DNA from: Comamonadaceae bacterium
GTDB lineage: Bacteria > Pseudomonadota > Gammaproteobacteria > Burkholderiales > Burkholderiaceae_C
Direction of reading: 5' to 3'
DNA length: 64,000 nucleotides
Assembly: GCA_947447975.1 (NCBI GenBank)
Contig: CANFLU010000011.1
Coordinates: 1 to 64,000 of the forward strand
The position numbers and the translations under genes are program-made. The notes under the pieces are model-generated. The model was given only the letters and a program-made list of their open reading frames with translations. It made no database searches and had not been told where the DNA came from. Below, one piece after another: positions 47,396 through 57,653 of the stretch (position 1 is the first letter of the stretch; each line of letters begins with the position of its first letter).

Positions 47396-47805
47396 AAAAT
47401 GCATGCATGGCTTTGGCACTGATGCTCGCCTTTGCGGCAAGCTGGGCGCAGGACATAGCGTCGCAAGTCCCAGGCCTGCTGGTTCGCACCGCAGCGTGTG
47501 TGGGCCATGACGCGAACCATGTCGGGGGAACCGTATTCAACAAAACGGACGATACGATATACGGCTGGTATCAAATCCAGATTTACGACGAAGCCTCAAA
47601 CACACTCTTGACGAAAACCGAAGCATTTACCGCCTACGGTCGGCAATCGAAAAAATTTAATATCAAATTAGGTACCGTGACCTGTACCAAGCCCAACCGG
47701 TATGCGTTGCGCATCATTTGCAGCGACGCCAACGCATCCCATAACCTGCCTGCGGTTCACTGCAACGCCCCAGAAGACATGGAGACGCGCGGACGTGGCG
47801 CCTGA
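47392..47805 (+). CDS. Small secreted protein of unknown function, four-base overlap with the Sel1 gene
   Basis: Signal peptide MKNACMALALMLAFAASWAQ; ATGA overlap with the preceding stop; no family recognised. Confidence 0.65.
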   Translation: MKNACMALALMLAFAASWAQDIASQVPGLLVRTAACVGHDANHVGGTVFNKTDDTIYGWYQIQIYDEASNTLLTKTEAFTAYGRQSKKFNIKLGTVTCTKPNRYALRIICSDANASHNLPAVHCNAPEDMETRGRGA

Positions 47806-47840
47806 TTACTGCAGCCTAGCCCACGGTTTACTGACCATTC

Positions 47841-48368
47841 ATGAACGACGCGCTCCAGTACCTGTTTAACCCAGCCCAGCTTTTCGGTTATGCAGCCTTT
47901 GTTTTGGGCGTCATGTCATTTTTGCAAAAGGACGACCGCCGCTTCAAGCTCTATATGAGTGCCGAGTGTTTGGCCTATGTAGTGCACTTCGCGCTATTGG
48001 GCAACCCGACGGCGGTCGCCAGTTCGGTGATATCGGTAGCGCGCTCGGTGCTCTCGCTTTACACCAAAGCGCCTTGGGTCGCTTTCGCCTTGGTGGCGCT
48101 AAACCTTGCCTTGGGCTGGCACTTGGTCGAGGTGTGGTGGAACTGGCTGCCATTACTGGCCTCGTGCATCGGCACGCTGGCGCTTTTTCTGCTCTCGGGC
48201 ATACGCATGCGCTTGACCATGCTGCTGGGAACAGGGTGTTGGCTTGCCAATAACATCCTTAGTGGCTCTATTGGTGGCACGGCCCTGGAGCTCGTCATTC
48301 TGGCAACGAACTTGCGCACTATTTATGCGTTGTGGCGCCAACCAGCTGCCGCTTCCATTGCAGACTAG
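47841..48368 (+). CDS. YgjV-like inner membrane protein
   Basis: About six hydrophobic segments; FGYAAFVLGVMSFLQKDDRRFKLYMSAECLAYVVHFALLGNPTA is YgjV-like. Confidence 0.72.
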   Translation: MNDALQYLFNPAQLFGYAAFVLGVMSFLQKDDRRFKLYMSAECLAYVVHFALLGNPTAVASSVISVARSVLSLYTKAPWVAFALVALNLALGWHLVEVWWNWLPLLASCIGTLALFLLSGIRMRLTMLLGTGCWLANNILSGSIGGTALELVILATNLRTIYALWRQPAAASIAD

Positions 48369-48427
48369 CAAGCGCTCGGCAATCAGCATCCAATTTCGTT
48401 CCTCCACCGCAAATTCATCGTTAATCC

Positions 48428-49747
48428 ATGCTTTTCCCAAAGTTTCCTTTGCGGCTGCCTTGCACACTGGCTATCGCCTGCTTGGCCCTTTCTAGCGCGC
48501 ATACCAAAACAATAGGCCAGATTCAGCCCGCGCAAGCGATTACGACCCAACGTATCGCCGCACTGCCTGCGGCACAGGCCGATGCTTGGGCCCGGTACCT
48601 CGCGCGCTCGCAAACGGCCATGGCGAAAGACAAGGCCGCTTTGGCACAGGAACGTTCAGCGCTAAGCGAGATCCCACCCCTGCCAGAGGGGGGCGCCGGC
48701 GAAAAATCAATGCCCCTGGAACGAGACGCGAGTTGGTACGCGAGCGGCCCGGCCCTCGCCGTGGCGGCCCATATTCTGAGCTTTCAAACGCCTGCCGGCG
48801 GCTGGGGCAAAAACCAAGCGCGCGATGGTCCGCCACGGCGCCTAGGGCAATCCTATGTGGCCAATAACCGATCAAAATTTTTGACCCCCGGTGACTATGA
48901 CACCCCCGATAACGGGGGCTGGAACTATGTTGGCACGATTGACAACGACGCCACCATCACTGAAATTCGCTTTCTTGCCAAAGTCATTCATGCACTCGAG
49001 CCGGGCCCCACAGCGATATACCGTGACAGCGTAATCAAAGGTCTACGCTATTTGTTGGCCGCTCAATTTCCCAATGGCGGTTGGCCACAAGTCTGGCCTT
49101 TGCAAGGTGGCTACCACGACGCCTTCACGATCAATGACAACGCGGTAGTCGCGGTGGCGCAATTGCTTGGTGAGGTAGCGCAAGGCACCCCCGATTTTGC
49201 GTTTGTGCCCGCGGCCTTACGTCATGAAGCCCAATTGGCGAGCCAGCGGGCGATCGAAGCACTGCTTGCCAGCCAGTTGCTTATCCAAGGCCAACCTGCA
49301 CTGTGGGCCCAGCAATACGACGCCGTCACGCTAGAGCCCAGCTCGGCGCGCAACTACGAGCCTGCCGCCTTATGCAGCGCCGAGAGCGCCACCATCTTGG
49401 TATTTTTGATGCGCCTGCCCCAACCTGATGCGCAAGCGATCCGCGCGGTACATAACGGCGTGGCCCTGCTGCGTCGTTTAGCTATTGAGGGTAAAGCCTG
49501 GCGCAAGGTCAGCGAACAAGACGGAAGGCTGTTAGTCGAGGCTCCGGGCGCACCAACACTGTGGGCCCGTTATTACGATATCGCCACCCTGCGGCCGGTG
49601 TTTGGCGACCGGGACAAATCCCTGCACGATGATGTCGCCGATATCAGCCTGGAGCGTCGCAACGGATATGCTTGGTACAGCACCGTACCGCACCAGGCGT
49701 TAGAGCTATACGCTTTATGGAGTCGGCGCTACCCTGCTGCGCAATAA
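48428..49747 (+). CDS. Pectate lyase, PL10-like, exported
   Basis: FLTPGDYDTPDNGGWNYVGTIDNDATITEIRFLAKV and FPNGGWPQVWPLQGGYHDAFTINDNAVV are PL10-like; N-terminal signal. Confidence 0.9.
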   Translation: MLFPKFPLRLPCTLAIACLALSSAHTKTIGQIQPAQAITTQRIAALPAAQADAWARYLARSQTAMAKDKAALAQERSALSEIPPLPEGGAGEKSMPLERDASWYASGPALAVAAHILSFQTPAGGWGKNQARDGPPRRLGQSYVANNRSKFLTPGDYDTPDNGGWNYVGTIDNDATITEIRFLAKVIHALEPGPTAIYRDSVIKGLRYLLAAQFPNGGWPQVWPLQGGYHDAFTINDNAVVAVAQLLGEVAQGTPDFAFVPAALRHEAQLASQRAIEALLASQLLIQGQPALWAQQYDAVTLEPSSARNYEPAALCSAESATILVFLMRLPQPDAQAIRAVHNGVALLRRLAIEGKAWRKVSEQDGRLLVEAPGAPTLWARYYDIATLRPVFGDRDKSLHDDVADISLERRNGYAWYSTVPHQALELYALWSRRYPAAQ

Positions 49748-49792
49748 ATGGAAATCAGGTGTCCACCCAAGGTGCTTAGCCATGGCAAGAAT

Positions 49793-51157
49793 TTATCGGA
49801 CCATGCACGGTGACTTGGGGTTGAATGTCCAGCCGGGAATCAGGTACTGCATGGCCAGTGCATCGTTGCGCGCCCCCAGGCCTTCTTGCAGGTAGAGCTG
49901 GTGGGCCTTGTCCACTTCCACCATGTCCAGTTCTACGCCTAGCCCAGCTTGCGTTGGCACGGTGATGCTGCCGTCCACAATGTGCAGCGGCGCTTTCGTT
50001 AAGCGCTGACCGTCCTGCCAAATCCAATGGGTGTCTATGGCCGTCACCTTACCGGGCGCCGCAGCTGCCACGTGCGTGAACATGGCCAGCGAGACATCAA
50101 AATGGTTGTTGCTGTGCGAGCCCCAGGTGAGGCCCCAGGTCTGGCAAGTTTGGGCGACGCGGACCGAGCCCTGCATGGTCCAAAAGTGCGGGTCGGCCAA
50201 AGGGATGTCCACCGATTGCAAGGCCAGGGAATGGGCCAACTCGCGCCAGTCGGTGGCCACCATATTGGTAGCCGTCATCAGTCCGGTGGCGCGGCGAAAT
50301 TCGGCCAGCACTTCGCGCCCGCTGAAGACACCCTCGGCGCCGCAAGGGTCTTCGGCATAAGCCAGCACCTCGCGCTGGTCGCGACACAAGCGCACCGCGT
50401 CTTTGAGCAGCCAGCCGCCGTTCGGATCGAGCGTGATGCGCGCCTTGGGAAATCGCGCATGGAGGGCTTGCACCGCTGCGATTTCTTCTTCTCCTGGCAG
50501 CACGCCTCCCTTGAGTTTGAAGTCCGTAAAGCCATAGCGCGCGTGCGCTGCCTCCGCCAGACGCACTACGGCATCGACGTCCATGGCTTTTTCGTGCCGT
50601 AGTCGCTTCCAATCGTCGGCCGCATCGGGCTCACTGTGGTAGGGTAAATCGGTGGCATGGCGGTCGCCCACATAAAACAAATAAGCCAGTACCGCCACCT
50701 TGTCGCGCTGCTGTCCTTCCCCTAGAAGGGCGGCTACCGGCACGTGCAGGAATTGGCCCAAGAGATCGAGCAATGCACTTTCCACGGCAGTGATGGCGTG
50801 GATGGCAATACGCAGATCAAATGTCTGTAGGCCACGACCTTCGCTATCGCGCGCGGCAAAGGCCTCGCGCATGCGATTGAGCACGGCGTTCCACTGGCCC
50901 AGGGGCTGACCGATCACCAGTGCCCGCGCGTCTTCCAAGGTCTGGCGGATTTTTTCACCGCCGGGTACTTCGCCTACCCCTGTGTTACCACTGCTATCGG
51001 TCAGTAAAACCAGATTGCGGGTAAAGAAGGGCGCGTGGGCACCACTGAGGTTGAGCAGCATGCCATCGCGCCCCGCCACCGGTATGACGCGCATAGCGGT
51101 GATGGCAGGCGTGGCACCTGCTGCGCCATAGGGGGCATGGGAAGCGGACTCGGGCAT
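49793..51157 (-). CDS. gudD: Glucarate dehydratase-like enolase-superfamily enzyme
   Basis: [77 protein letters not shown]. Likely start M at 51157. Confidence 0.88.
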   Translation of the reverse strand: MPESASHAPYGAAGATPAITAMRVIPVAGRDGMLLNLSGAHAPFFTRNLVLLTDSSGNTGVGEVPGGEKIRQTLEDARALVIGQPLGQWNAVLNRMREAFAARDSEGRGLQTFDLRIAIHAITAVESALLDLLGQFLHVPVAALLGEGQQRDKVAVLAYLFYVGDRHATDLPYHSEPDAADDWKRLRHEKAMDVDAVVRLAEAAHARYGFTDFKLKGGVLPGEEEIAAVQALHARFPKARITLDPNGGWLLKDAVRLCRDQREVLAYAEDPCGAEGVFSGREVLAEFRRATGLMTATNMVATDWRELAHSLALQSVDIPLADPHFWTMQGSVRVAQTCQTWGLTWGSHSNNHFDVSLAMFTHVAAAAPGKVTAIDTHWIWQDGQRLTKAPLHIVDGSITVPTQAGLGVELDMVEVDKAHQLYLQEGLGARNDALAMQYLIPGWTFNPKSPCMVR

Positions 51158-51235
51158 GGATTTGTCTCCTGGTGTGGCGCGCACGCACGCTGACGTGGAC
51201 CTCAATGGTAAGTCATCATATAACTGAGACGCCGT

Positions 51236-51994
51236 TTATTGCGGTCTTTTGAGTCTGTCCTTGCTATTTGCCAGGTGGGTGCGCATGGCGGCGCGCGCGG
51301 CATCCGTGTCCTGGTTGCGGATGGCGCTGAAGATGCTCTCATGTTCGCCATGCACCCGGCGCAGGTAGATGAGGCGGCCCTCGGGCGCGCGGTTGGGCGT
51401 ATTGACCCGAGCCCGCGGAATGATCATGGTGCCCAGGTAATTCATCAGGTCGGCAAAGTGGCGGTTGCCAGTGGCACGGGCTACTTCCATGTGAAACTGA
51501 AAGTCTGAAGGCACAGCGTCCGACGCACCCTCAATGGCGGCCGCAAAGGCATCGAGCATGTCCTGCATGGCCACCAAGTTGTGTTCGGTGCGCCGCTGCG
51601 CGGCCAGACCAGCGGCCTCGGTTTCCAGGCTTATGCGCAGTTCGAGCAGCGCAATCACATCGGAAACGGTATCGAAATCCACTTCAGCAATCCGAAAGTT
51701 GCCATGGTCAGGCGCGGGAGCCAAGGCAAAGGTGCCCACGCCGTGGCGGGTTTCTACCAGCCGGTTGGCCTGCAAACGCGAAATGGCCTCGCGCACCACG
51801 GTGCGACTGACGTCAAAGCGGGCCACGATTTCAGATTCGGTGGGCAACTTGTCGCCAGGCTTGATGGCACCTTCACGGATACTGGTGGCCAAGCTTTCCA
51901 TGACTTCATTGACCAGGCCGCGCACACGCCGCGGACGCGCGACCTCGCCAGCGATCCCTGGTCGCACAGAACTAAGGGTTTCTACTAGGCTCAT
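51236..51994 (-). CDS. GntR/FadR-family transcriptional regulator
   Basis: Winged HTH IKPGDKLPTESEIVARFDVSRTVVREAISRLQANRLVETRHGVGTF plus FCD-like C-terminal domain. Confidence 0.93.
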   Translation of the reverse strand: MSLVETLSSVRPGIAGEVARPRRVRGLVNEVMESLATSIREGAIKPGDKLPTESEIVARFDVSRTVVREAISRLQANRLVETRHGVGTFALAPAPDHGNFRIAEVDFDTVSDVIALLELRISLETEAAGLAAQRRTEHNLVAMQDMLDAFAAAIEGASDAVPSDFQFHMEVARATGNRHFADLMNYLGTMIIPRARVNTPNRAPEGRLIYLRRVHGEHESIFSAIRNQDTDAARAAMRTHLANSKDRLKRPQ

Positions 51995-52076
51995 GGAAAA
52001 ATCCTTGACGCAAGCGAAGCGAATAGCGAGAATTTAACACATACGACATCAGACAACCTAAATAAATTTTCGGCAA

Positions 52077-52904
52077 ATGACCATCAAAGTGCACCATCGG
52101 CTACTTTTAACCGGCGCAGCAGGCGGACTGGGCACCGCATTGCGCGAACGACTAAAGGCCAATTGTGATGTGCTCCGGTTGTCCGATCGGGGTAAGCTGG
52201 GAACCGCTGGCCCCGCAGAAGAAGTATCGGTGGCAGATCTGGCCGACGCCCAAGCCATTTATCAGACCGTCCAAGGTTGCGACGCCATCGTCCATATGGG
52301 TGGCATGTCCCAAGAAGGGCCCTTCGAACCGATATTGCAAGGCAATATTGTGGGCGTCTACAACTTATACGAAGCGGCCCGCCAACATGGCGTCAAACGC
52401 GTCATTTTTGCGAGCTCCAACCACGTTACCGGCTTTTATCGCCAAGACGAGGTGATAACACCGGCGCATCCCGCGCGGCCCACCGGTTTGTATGGCGTCA
52501 GCAAGGCTTTTGGCGAAGACCTCTCGCGCATGTATTTTGACCGCTACGGGATCGAGACCGCATGCTTGCGCATCGGTTCGTCGTACGCCGAACCCACCGA
52601 CAGGCGCATGCTGGCCACCTGGCTGAGTTTTGACGATCTGCATCGTCTGATTACGGCCTGTCTGACTACGCCGGTGCTAGGCCACACCATCGTGTATGGG
52701 GTGTCGAACAACGCGGTATCGTGGTGGGATAACAGTACCGTGCGCCATGTGGGCTTTGTGCCACAAGATTCGTCCGATGGATTTCGCGAAGACCTGTACG
52801 CCCGCACGCAAGCGCCGGATCTCAATGACCCCACGGTACAGTTCCAGGGCGGTGTCTGGGTCATGGCAGGAATTCCCATGACCGCCCACCTGGGCGGTAA
52901 ATAA
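52077..52904 (+). CDS. udh: Uronate dehydrogenase (SDR/epimerase family)
   Basis: LLLTGAAGGLGTALRERL, FASSNHVTGFYRQDEVITPAHPARPTGLYGVSKAFGEDLSRMYFDRYGIETACLRIGSSY. Confidence 0.9.
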   Translation: MTIKVHHRLLLTGAAGGLGTALRERLKANCDVLRLSDRGKLGTAGPAEEVSVADLADAQAIYQTVQGCDAIVHMGGMSQEGPFEPILQGNIVGVYNLYEAARQHGVKRVIFASSNHVTGFYRQDEVITPAHPARPTGLYGVSKAFGEDLSRMYFDRYGIETACLRIGSSYAEPTDRRMLATWLSFDDLHRLITACLTTPVLGHTIVYGVSNNAVSWWDNSTVRHVGFVPQDSSDGFREDLYARTQAPDLNDPTVQFQGGVWVMAGIPMTAHLGGK

Positions 52905-52906
52905 GC

Positions 52907-53848
52907 GTGCGGCAGGTGACCCATTGGCGCGCGGACCTGCTGCTGGACGTGCGTAACAGCACGGGGGAGTCACCAGTCTGGCACGCGCAGGAGCAGGCCT
53001 TGTACTGGGTGGATATCCCGGCCAAAACGCTGCACCGCTACCAGACGCAAAGCGGTCTCCACCAACAATGGCTCGCGCCCGAAATGCTGGCCTGCTTGGT
53101 CCGCGGCACCGGTGCATCGTCGTGGATTGCGGGCACCGAGTCCGGCATGTTCGCGCTTGATACACAGCTTGGCGATGCACTGGGCTTTACCCGCTTGGCC
53201 ACGGTAAGTCACGCCATGCCCGGCATGCGCTTTAACGACGGACGGTGCGACCGCCAGGGGCGCTTTCTGGCCGGCACCATGTTGATGGATATGGCGGCGG
53301 CAAAAGACGTAGGCAAGATTTACCAGCTACAGCCCGATGGCCTATTGCGCGAGTTACTACACGGCTTCATCACGCCCAATGGCATGGCCTTTAGCCCTGA
53401 TGGTGGCACGATGTATCTTTCGGACTCCCATCCCTCGGTACGCCAGGTATGGGCCTATGACTACGACATCGCGCAAGGCATGCCGTCTAGGCCGCGACCC
53501 TTCATCGACATGGCAGGGTTTGCTGGTCGCCCCGATGGCGCAGCCATGGATACCGATGGCTGTTATTGGATTTGCGGCAATGACGCGGGTCTGGTACACC
53601 GCTATACGCCGCTGGGCGTCTTGGATATGTCTATCCATGTGCCCGCTGCCAAGCCTGCTATGTGCGCATTTGGTGGTGCCGACCTGCGCACGCTGTACAT
53701 CACATCCATACGCCCTGCAGCAGTCATCGACACCAGCGCCCTCGATGGCGGTGTTTTTGCCATCCACCTTCCGCATGTGCAAGGCGTGCCAGAGCCGACC
53801 AATCGCCCCGCCCCCCTTCCCCTTTCACGTTCCGATCAACTTTGCTAG
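52907..53848 (+). CDS. SMP-30/gluconolactonase-family lactonase
   Basis: [59 protein letters not shown] start. Confidence 0.9.
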   Translation: MRQVTHWRADLLLDVRNSTGESPVWHAQEQALYWVDIPAKTLHRYQTQSGLHQQWLAPEMLACLVRGTGASSWIAGTESGMFALDTQLGDALGFTRLATVSHAMPGMRFNDGRCDRQGRFLAGTMLMDMAAAKDVGKIYQLQPDGLLRELLHGFITPNGMAFSPDGGTMYLSDSHPSVRQVWAYDYDIAQGMPSRPRPFIDMAGFAGRPDGAAMDTDGCYWICGNDAGLVHRYTPLGVLDMSIHVPAAKPAMCAFGGADLRTLYITSIRPAAVIDTSALDGGVFAIHLPHVQGVPEPTNRPAPLPLSRSDQLC

Positions 53849-53856
53849 GAGACAGC

Positions 53857-54825
53857 ATGAAACTTTCCTTGACCCTCATGGCGACCGCCTTGGCTACGTT
53901 TTGCTTGGCGGCCAATGCCACCGAATTTAAGTCTGCTGACATCCACAACTCGGATGATTACCCCACCGTCACGGCCGTCAAGTTTATGAGTGAGGAGCTC
54001 AAAAAATCTTCCGGCGGCAAGCACTCGATTAAGGTGTTCAACAAAGGTGCGCTGGGTACGGAAAAGGAAACCATTGACCAGGTAAAGATAGGCGCGCTAG
54101 ACATGGTGCGTGTAAACATCAGCCCCTTGAACTCGGTCTGCCCCAAGACCAATATCCCGGTGCTCCCTTTTTTATTCCGCTCGGTCGATCATCTGCACAA
54201 GGTGCTGGATGGCCCTGTCGGGGAAGAAATTGCCAGGGATTGCGAAGCACACGGCTTTGTGGTGCTGGCCTATTACGACTCTGGTACCCGCTCGATATAC
54301 AGCAAGCGGCCGGTTAAATCGATTGCAGACACCAAGGGCATGAAGATCCGCGTACAGCAATCGGACCTGTGGGTGGCGGTAACGGCTGCCATGGGTGCCA
54401 ACCCTACGCCCATGCCTTTTGGTGAGGTCATGACAGCTTTGAAAACGGGTATCGTCGACGCCGCAGAAAACAACTACCCCTCCTATGGCTCAGGCAGCCG
54501 CCACTTCGAAGCCGCGAAGTACTACAACAAAACCGAGCACTCCATGGCACCTGAGGTGCTCTTGTTCTCCAAAATGAATTGGGATAAGTTGTCCAAAGCG
54601 GAGCAGGACCAGATTCGTACAGCCGCCAAAGATTCCGTGCCCTTTAACCGGCAATCGTGGGCAGCCTATGAGAAGAAAGAATATGACCTGGTCAAGGCTG
54701 CAGGGACTGAATTTGTGGAAGTGGACAAAAAGTCATTCCAGGACGCCATGGTCCCGGTATACGAAAAGTTTGCCAACACCCCTGATCTGAAGCGGCTCGT
54801 CAAGGCTGTGCAGGACACGAAGTAA
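53857..54825 (+). CDS. TRAP transporter substrate-binding protein (DctP family)
   Basis: Signal peptide [21 protein letters not shown]; DctP features ([79 protein letters not shown]). Confidence 0.93.
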   Translation: MKLSLTLMATALATFCLAANATEFKSADIHNSDDYPTVTAVKFMSEELKKSSGGKHSIKVFNKGALGTEKETIDQVKIGALDMVRVNISPLNSVCPKTNIPVLPFLFRSVDHLHKVLDGPVGEEIARDCEAHGFVVLAYYDSGTRSIYSKRPVKSIADTKGMKIRVQQSDLWVAVTAAMGANPTPMPFGEVMTALKTGIVDAAENNYPSYGSGSRHFEAAKYYNKTEHSMAPEVLLFSKMNWDKLSKAEQDQIRTAAKDSVPFNRQSWAAYEKKEYDLVKAAGTEFVEVDKKSFQDAMVPVYEKFANTPDLKRLVKAVQDTK

Positions 54826-54829
54826 TTCG

Positions 54830-54870
54830 CCTCGCCCTAAGTGCTCGCTGGGCAAGGGCGAGGTTTTTTT
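54830..54870 (+). terminator. Intra-operon hairpin plus T-tract (attenuator/terminator) between dctP- and dctQ-like genes
   Basis: CCTCGCCCT...AGGGCGAGG stem (9 bp) followed directly by TTTTTTT. Confidence 0.85.
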
Positions 54871-54888
54871 GTTTCACCGGAGTCCATC

Positions 54889-55377
54889 TTGTACACCCGA
54901 TTTTGTGCCATGCTTTCCAAACTCAGCTTGATGCTTGCGGTGGCGGGGCTTATGGTGCTGATCGGCTGCGTGCAATACCAGGTGGTGGGGCGCTATGTAT
55001 TTAACGACACCCCCACCTGGGCAGAGGCGGTGGCCTTGCTGCTGGTGCTCTACATAACAGCACTAGGCTTGGCCGTTGGCGTACGCGACGCCGGCCACAT
55101 AGGAATGGATTCGATAGTCAGCCTGCTGCCCGAGCGCCTTCGCCTGAAACTGGAAATCCTGATCCACCTGCTGGTAGGTGTTTTTGGCGCCCTGATGGCT
55201 TACAACGGTTACCTGTGGGCCGCACTCAAGTGGGACGACCAAAAACCGTTGTTGCCCATCCCCTCCAGCATGGACTACGTACCACTCATCATCGCCGGCG
55301 TGCTGGTCGTGCTCTTTACGATCGAACATGTTATCGCCCTGATCCAGGGTAAGGAAGTGGTGCCTGCATGGAACTGA
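54889..55377 (+). CDS. TRAP transporter small permease (DctQ family)
   Basis: Four TM segments. Start placed at TTG 54889 with GGAG six nt upstream (alternative ATG 54910); the track start at 54841 lies inside the terminator loop. Confidence 0.85.
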   Translation: MYTRFCAMLSKLSLMLAVAGLMVLIGCVQYQVVGRYVFNDTPTWAEAVALLLVLYITALGLAVGVRDAGHIGMDSIVSLLPERLRLKLEILIHLLVGVFGALMAYNGYLWAALKWDDQKPLLPIPSSMDYVPLIIAGVLVVLFTIEHVIALIQGKEVVPAWN

Positions 55378-56660
55378 TCGTTTTGGGTGTGAGCTTCGGG
55401 TTGCTCTTGCTGATCGGTGTGCCGGTGGGATTTGCCGTCGGCTTGTCCTCGGTGGCCACCATCATGACTGCCGGTTTACCTGTCGCCGTCGTATTTCAGA
55501 AGATGGTCGGTGGCATGCAGGTGTTCTCTTTTCTGGCGATTCCCTTCTTTGTATTTGCCGGTGAGTTGATGCTGCACGGCGGCATCGCGCACCGTATCGT
55601 ACGTTTTGCCAACAGCCTGGTAGGCCATGTTCGTGGCGGCTTGGGCATGTCCAATGTGGTGGGCTGCACCTTGTTCGGCGGTGTCGCAGGTTCTCCGGTG
55701 GCGGACGTATCGGCCATGGGCTCGGTAATGATTCCTTTGATGAAGAAGGAAGGCTATGACACCGACTATGCGGTGAACGTGACGACCCACGCCTCCCTGG
55801 TCGGCGCCCTGATGCCCACCAGCCATAACTTGATCTTGTATACCTTGGCGACGGCGGGCATTGCGTCTGTCAGCGTTGTGGGCATGATGCTGGCCTGTTT
55901 GGTACCCGCGTTGTTGCTAACGGGCATGAACCTGTTGGCTGCCTATGGGGTGGCGATCCAGCGTGGCTACCCGACACGCGGCGCCTTCCGTGGCTGGAGT
56001 GAGGTCGGGAGCAGCTTTCTGGCAGCGCTGCCGGGCCTGCTGATTGTGGGCATCATTCTGGTGGGAATTTTGTCGGGCGTATTCACAGCAACCGAGTCGG
56101 CAGCCACGGCCGTGCTCTGGGCCCTGCTCATCACCACGGTAGCGTACCGTTCGCTGTCTTGGAATGACTTCATCACGTCTTGCGCCAAAGCCTGCAAGAC
56201 CACTGGCGTGGTCCTGTTCCTGATCGGGATTTCCAACGCCTTTGGCTATTTCCTGGCGATGTACTCAGTGCCTGAACGCACCGGGGATCTGATGGCCACC
56301 GTGACGCAGACCCCCTGGATGATCTTCTTGATGATCAACCTGGCCCTGTTCCTACTGGGCACGTTCTTGGACATGGCGCCTACGCTGCTGATCTGCACGC
56401 CGATTTTTTTGCCGATTGCACAGAAGTTCGGCATGGACCCCATGCAGTTCGGCGTGATGATGCTGCTCAACTGTGCCTTGGGCTTAAACACCCCTCCGGT
56501 GGGCACTACGCAGGCAGTGGGTTGTGCGATAGGCGGGATCTCCGTGGGAGAGGTGATGCGCTCCATATTGCCCTTCTACGGTGCACTGACCGCTTGCATG
56601 ATGCTGGTGACCTATGTGCCCGCGTTCTCGCTGTGGCTACCTCGCTTGATGTTGAATTAA
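55368..56660 (+). CDS. TRAP transporter large permease (DctM family)
   Basis: About 12 TM; FSFLAIPFFVFAGELMLHGGIAHRIVRFANSLVGHVRGGLGMSNV; GVMMLLNCALGLNTPPVGT. Confidence 0.94.
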   Translation: MELIVLGVSFGLLLLIGVPVGFAVGLSSVATIMTAGLPVAVVFQKMVGGMQVFSFLAIPFFVFAGELMLHGGIAHRIVRFANSLVGHVRGGLGMSNVVGCTLFGGVAGSPVADVSAMGSVMIPLMKKEGYDTDYAVNVTTHASLVGALMPTSHNLILYTLATAGIASVSVVGMMLACLVPALLLTGMNLLAAYGVAIQRGYPTRGAFRGWSEVGSSFLAALPGLLIVGIILVGILSGVFTATESAATAVLWALLITTVAYRSLSWNDFITSCAKACKTTGVVLFLIGISNAFGYFLAMYSVPERTGDLMATVTQTPWMIFLMINLALFLLGTFLDMAPTLLICTPIFLPIAQKFGMDPMQFGVMMLLNCALGLNTPPVGTTQAVGCAIGGISVGEVMRSILPFYGALTACMMLVTYVPAFSLWLPRLMLN

Positions 56661-56672
56661 AAAGGAAAAACC

Positions 56673-57647
56673 ATGAAACGCAGACACCTCTTACAAGCTG
56701 GAATTGCACTGACAGCCACCAGTGCCCACCCGTCCTGGGCCGAGACCTGGCCCAGTAAACCCATCACCTTGGTTGTGCCCTTTCCGCCAGGAGGCTCTAC
56801 CGACCTGATAGCACGCACCCTGTCGGCCAAACTGGCTGAAAAAATAGGGGGGGGTGCGACCTTCGTCGTAGACAATCGCGCAGGAGCGACCGGCACGATT
56901 GGTGCATCCCAAGTGGCACATGCACCCGCCGATGGGTACACCTTGCTGGTGTCTTCGCTGGGTCCATTTGTCATAGCACCCCATCTGATCAAGGTGAATT
57001 ACGACGCGCTCAAAGACCTAGACCCGATTACCGTGGTGGTGCAGGCCCCCAACGTCTTGGTGGTACCGGTCGCATCGGCGCGCAAGTCCATTACAGAGCT
57101 CATTTCTTACCTGAAAGCCAATCCCGACAAGATGAGTTTTGCGTCCTCAGGCAATGGCAGCAGCGACCACCTGACCGCAGAACTTTTTTGGCAGCAGACG
57201 GGCACTTCTGGCATCCATGTGCCCTATAAAGGCGGTGGTCCTGTGATGACCGATTTACTGGGCAACCAGGTGGAATCGTCTTTCATGAACATCAATACCG
57301 CCCTGCCCCAAATTAAGGCCGGAAAATTACGCGCACTGGCCATCACGAGTGCCAAGCGGTCGCCGTTATTGCCCGACGTCCCGACCCTGGAAGAGAGTGG
57401 TGTCAAAGAGGTCAACGTCAACTCCTGGCAGGCGGTGGCTGCACCACGCGGACTACCCGCCGACATCAAGAAGCGCCTGCTGGAGGCCATTGTTTCCATC
57501 ATCAAAGAACCAGCGGTCACCGCCAACTTGCTAGCCCTGGGTTTTGAGGTGGTGCTCAATACGCCTGAGCAGTTTGCTGCCTACCAGGCTTCAGAATTCG
57601 CCCGCTGGCAGAAGCTCATCAGCGCGCGCAACATCAAAGCGGACTAA
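56673..57647 (+). CDS. Bug/TctC-family tripartite tricarboxylate-type substrate-binding protein
   Basis: WPSKPITLVVPFPPGGSTDLIARTLSAKLAEKIG...VDNRAGATGTIGASQVAHAPADGYTLL. Confidence 0.93.
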   Translation: MKRRHLLQAGIALTATSAHPSWAETWPSKPITLVVPFPPGGSTDLIARTLSAKLAEKIGGGATFVVDNRAGATGTIGASQVAHAPADGYTLLVSSLGPFVIAPHLIKVNYDALKDLDPITVVVQAPNVLVVPVASARKSITELISYLKANPDKMSFASSGNGSSDHLTAELFWQQTGTSGIHVPYKGGGPVMTDLLGNQVESSFMNINTALPQIKAGKLRALAITSAKRSPLLPDVPTLEESGVKEVNVNSWQAVAAPRGLPADIKKRLLEAIVSIIKEPAVTANLLALGFEVVLNTPEQFAAYQASEFARWQKLISARNIKAD

Positions 57648-57653
57648 GCACCT

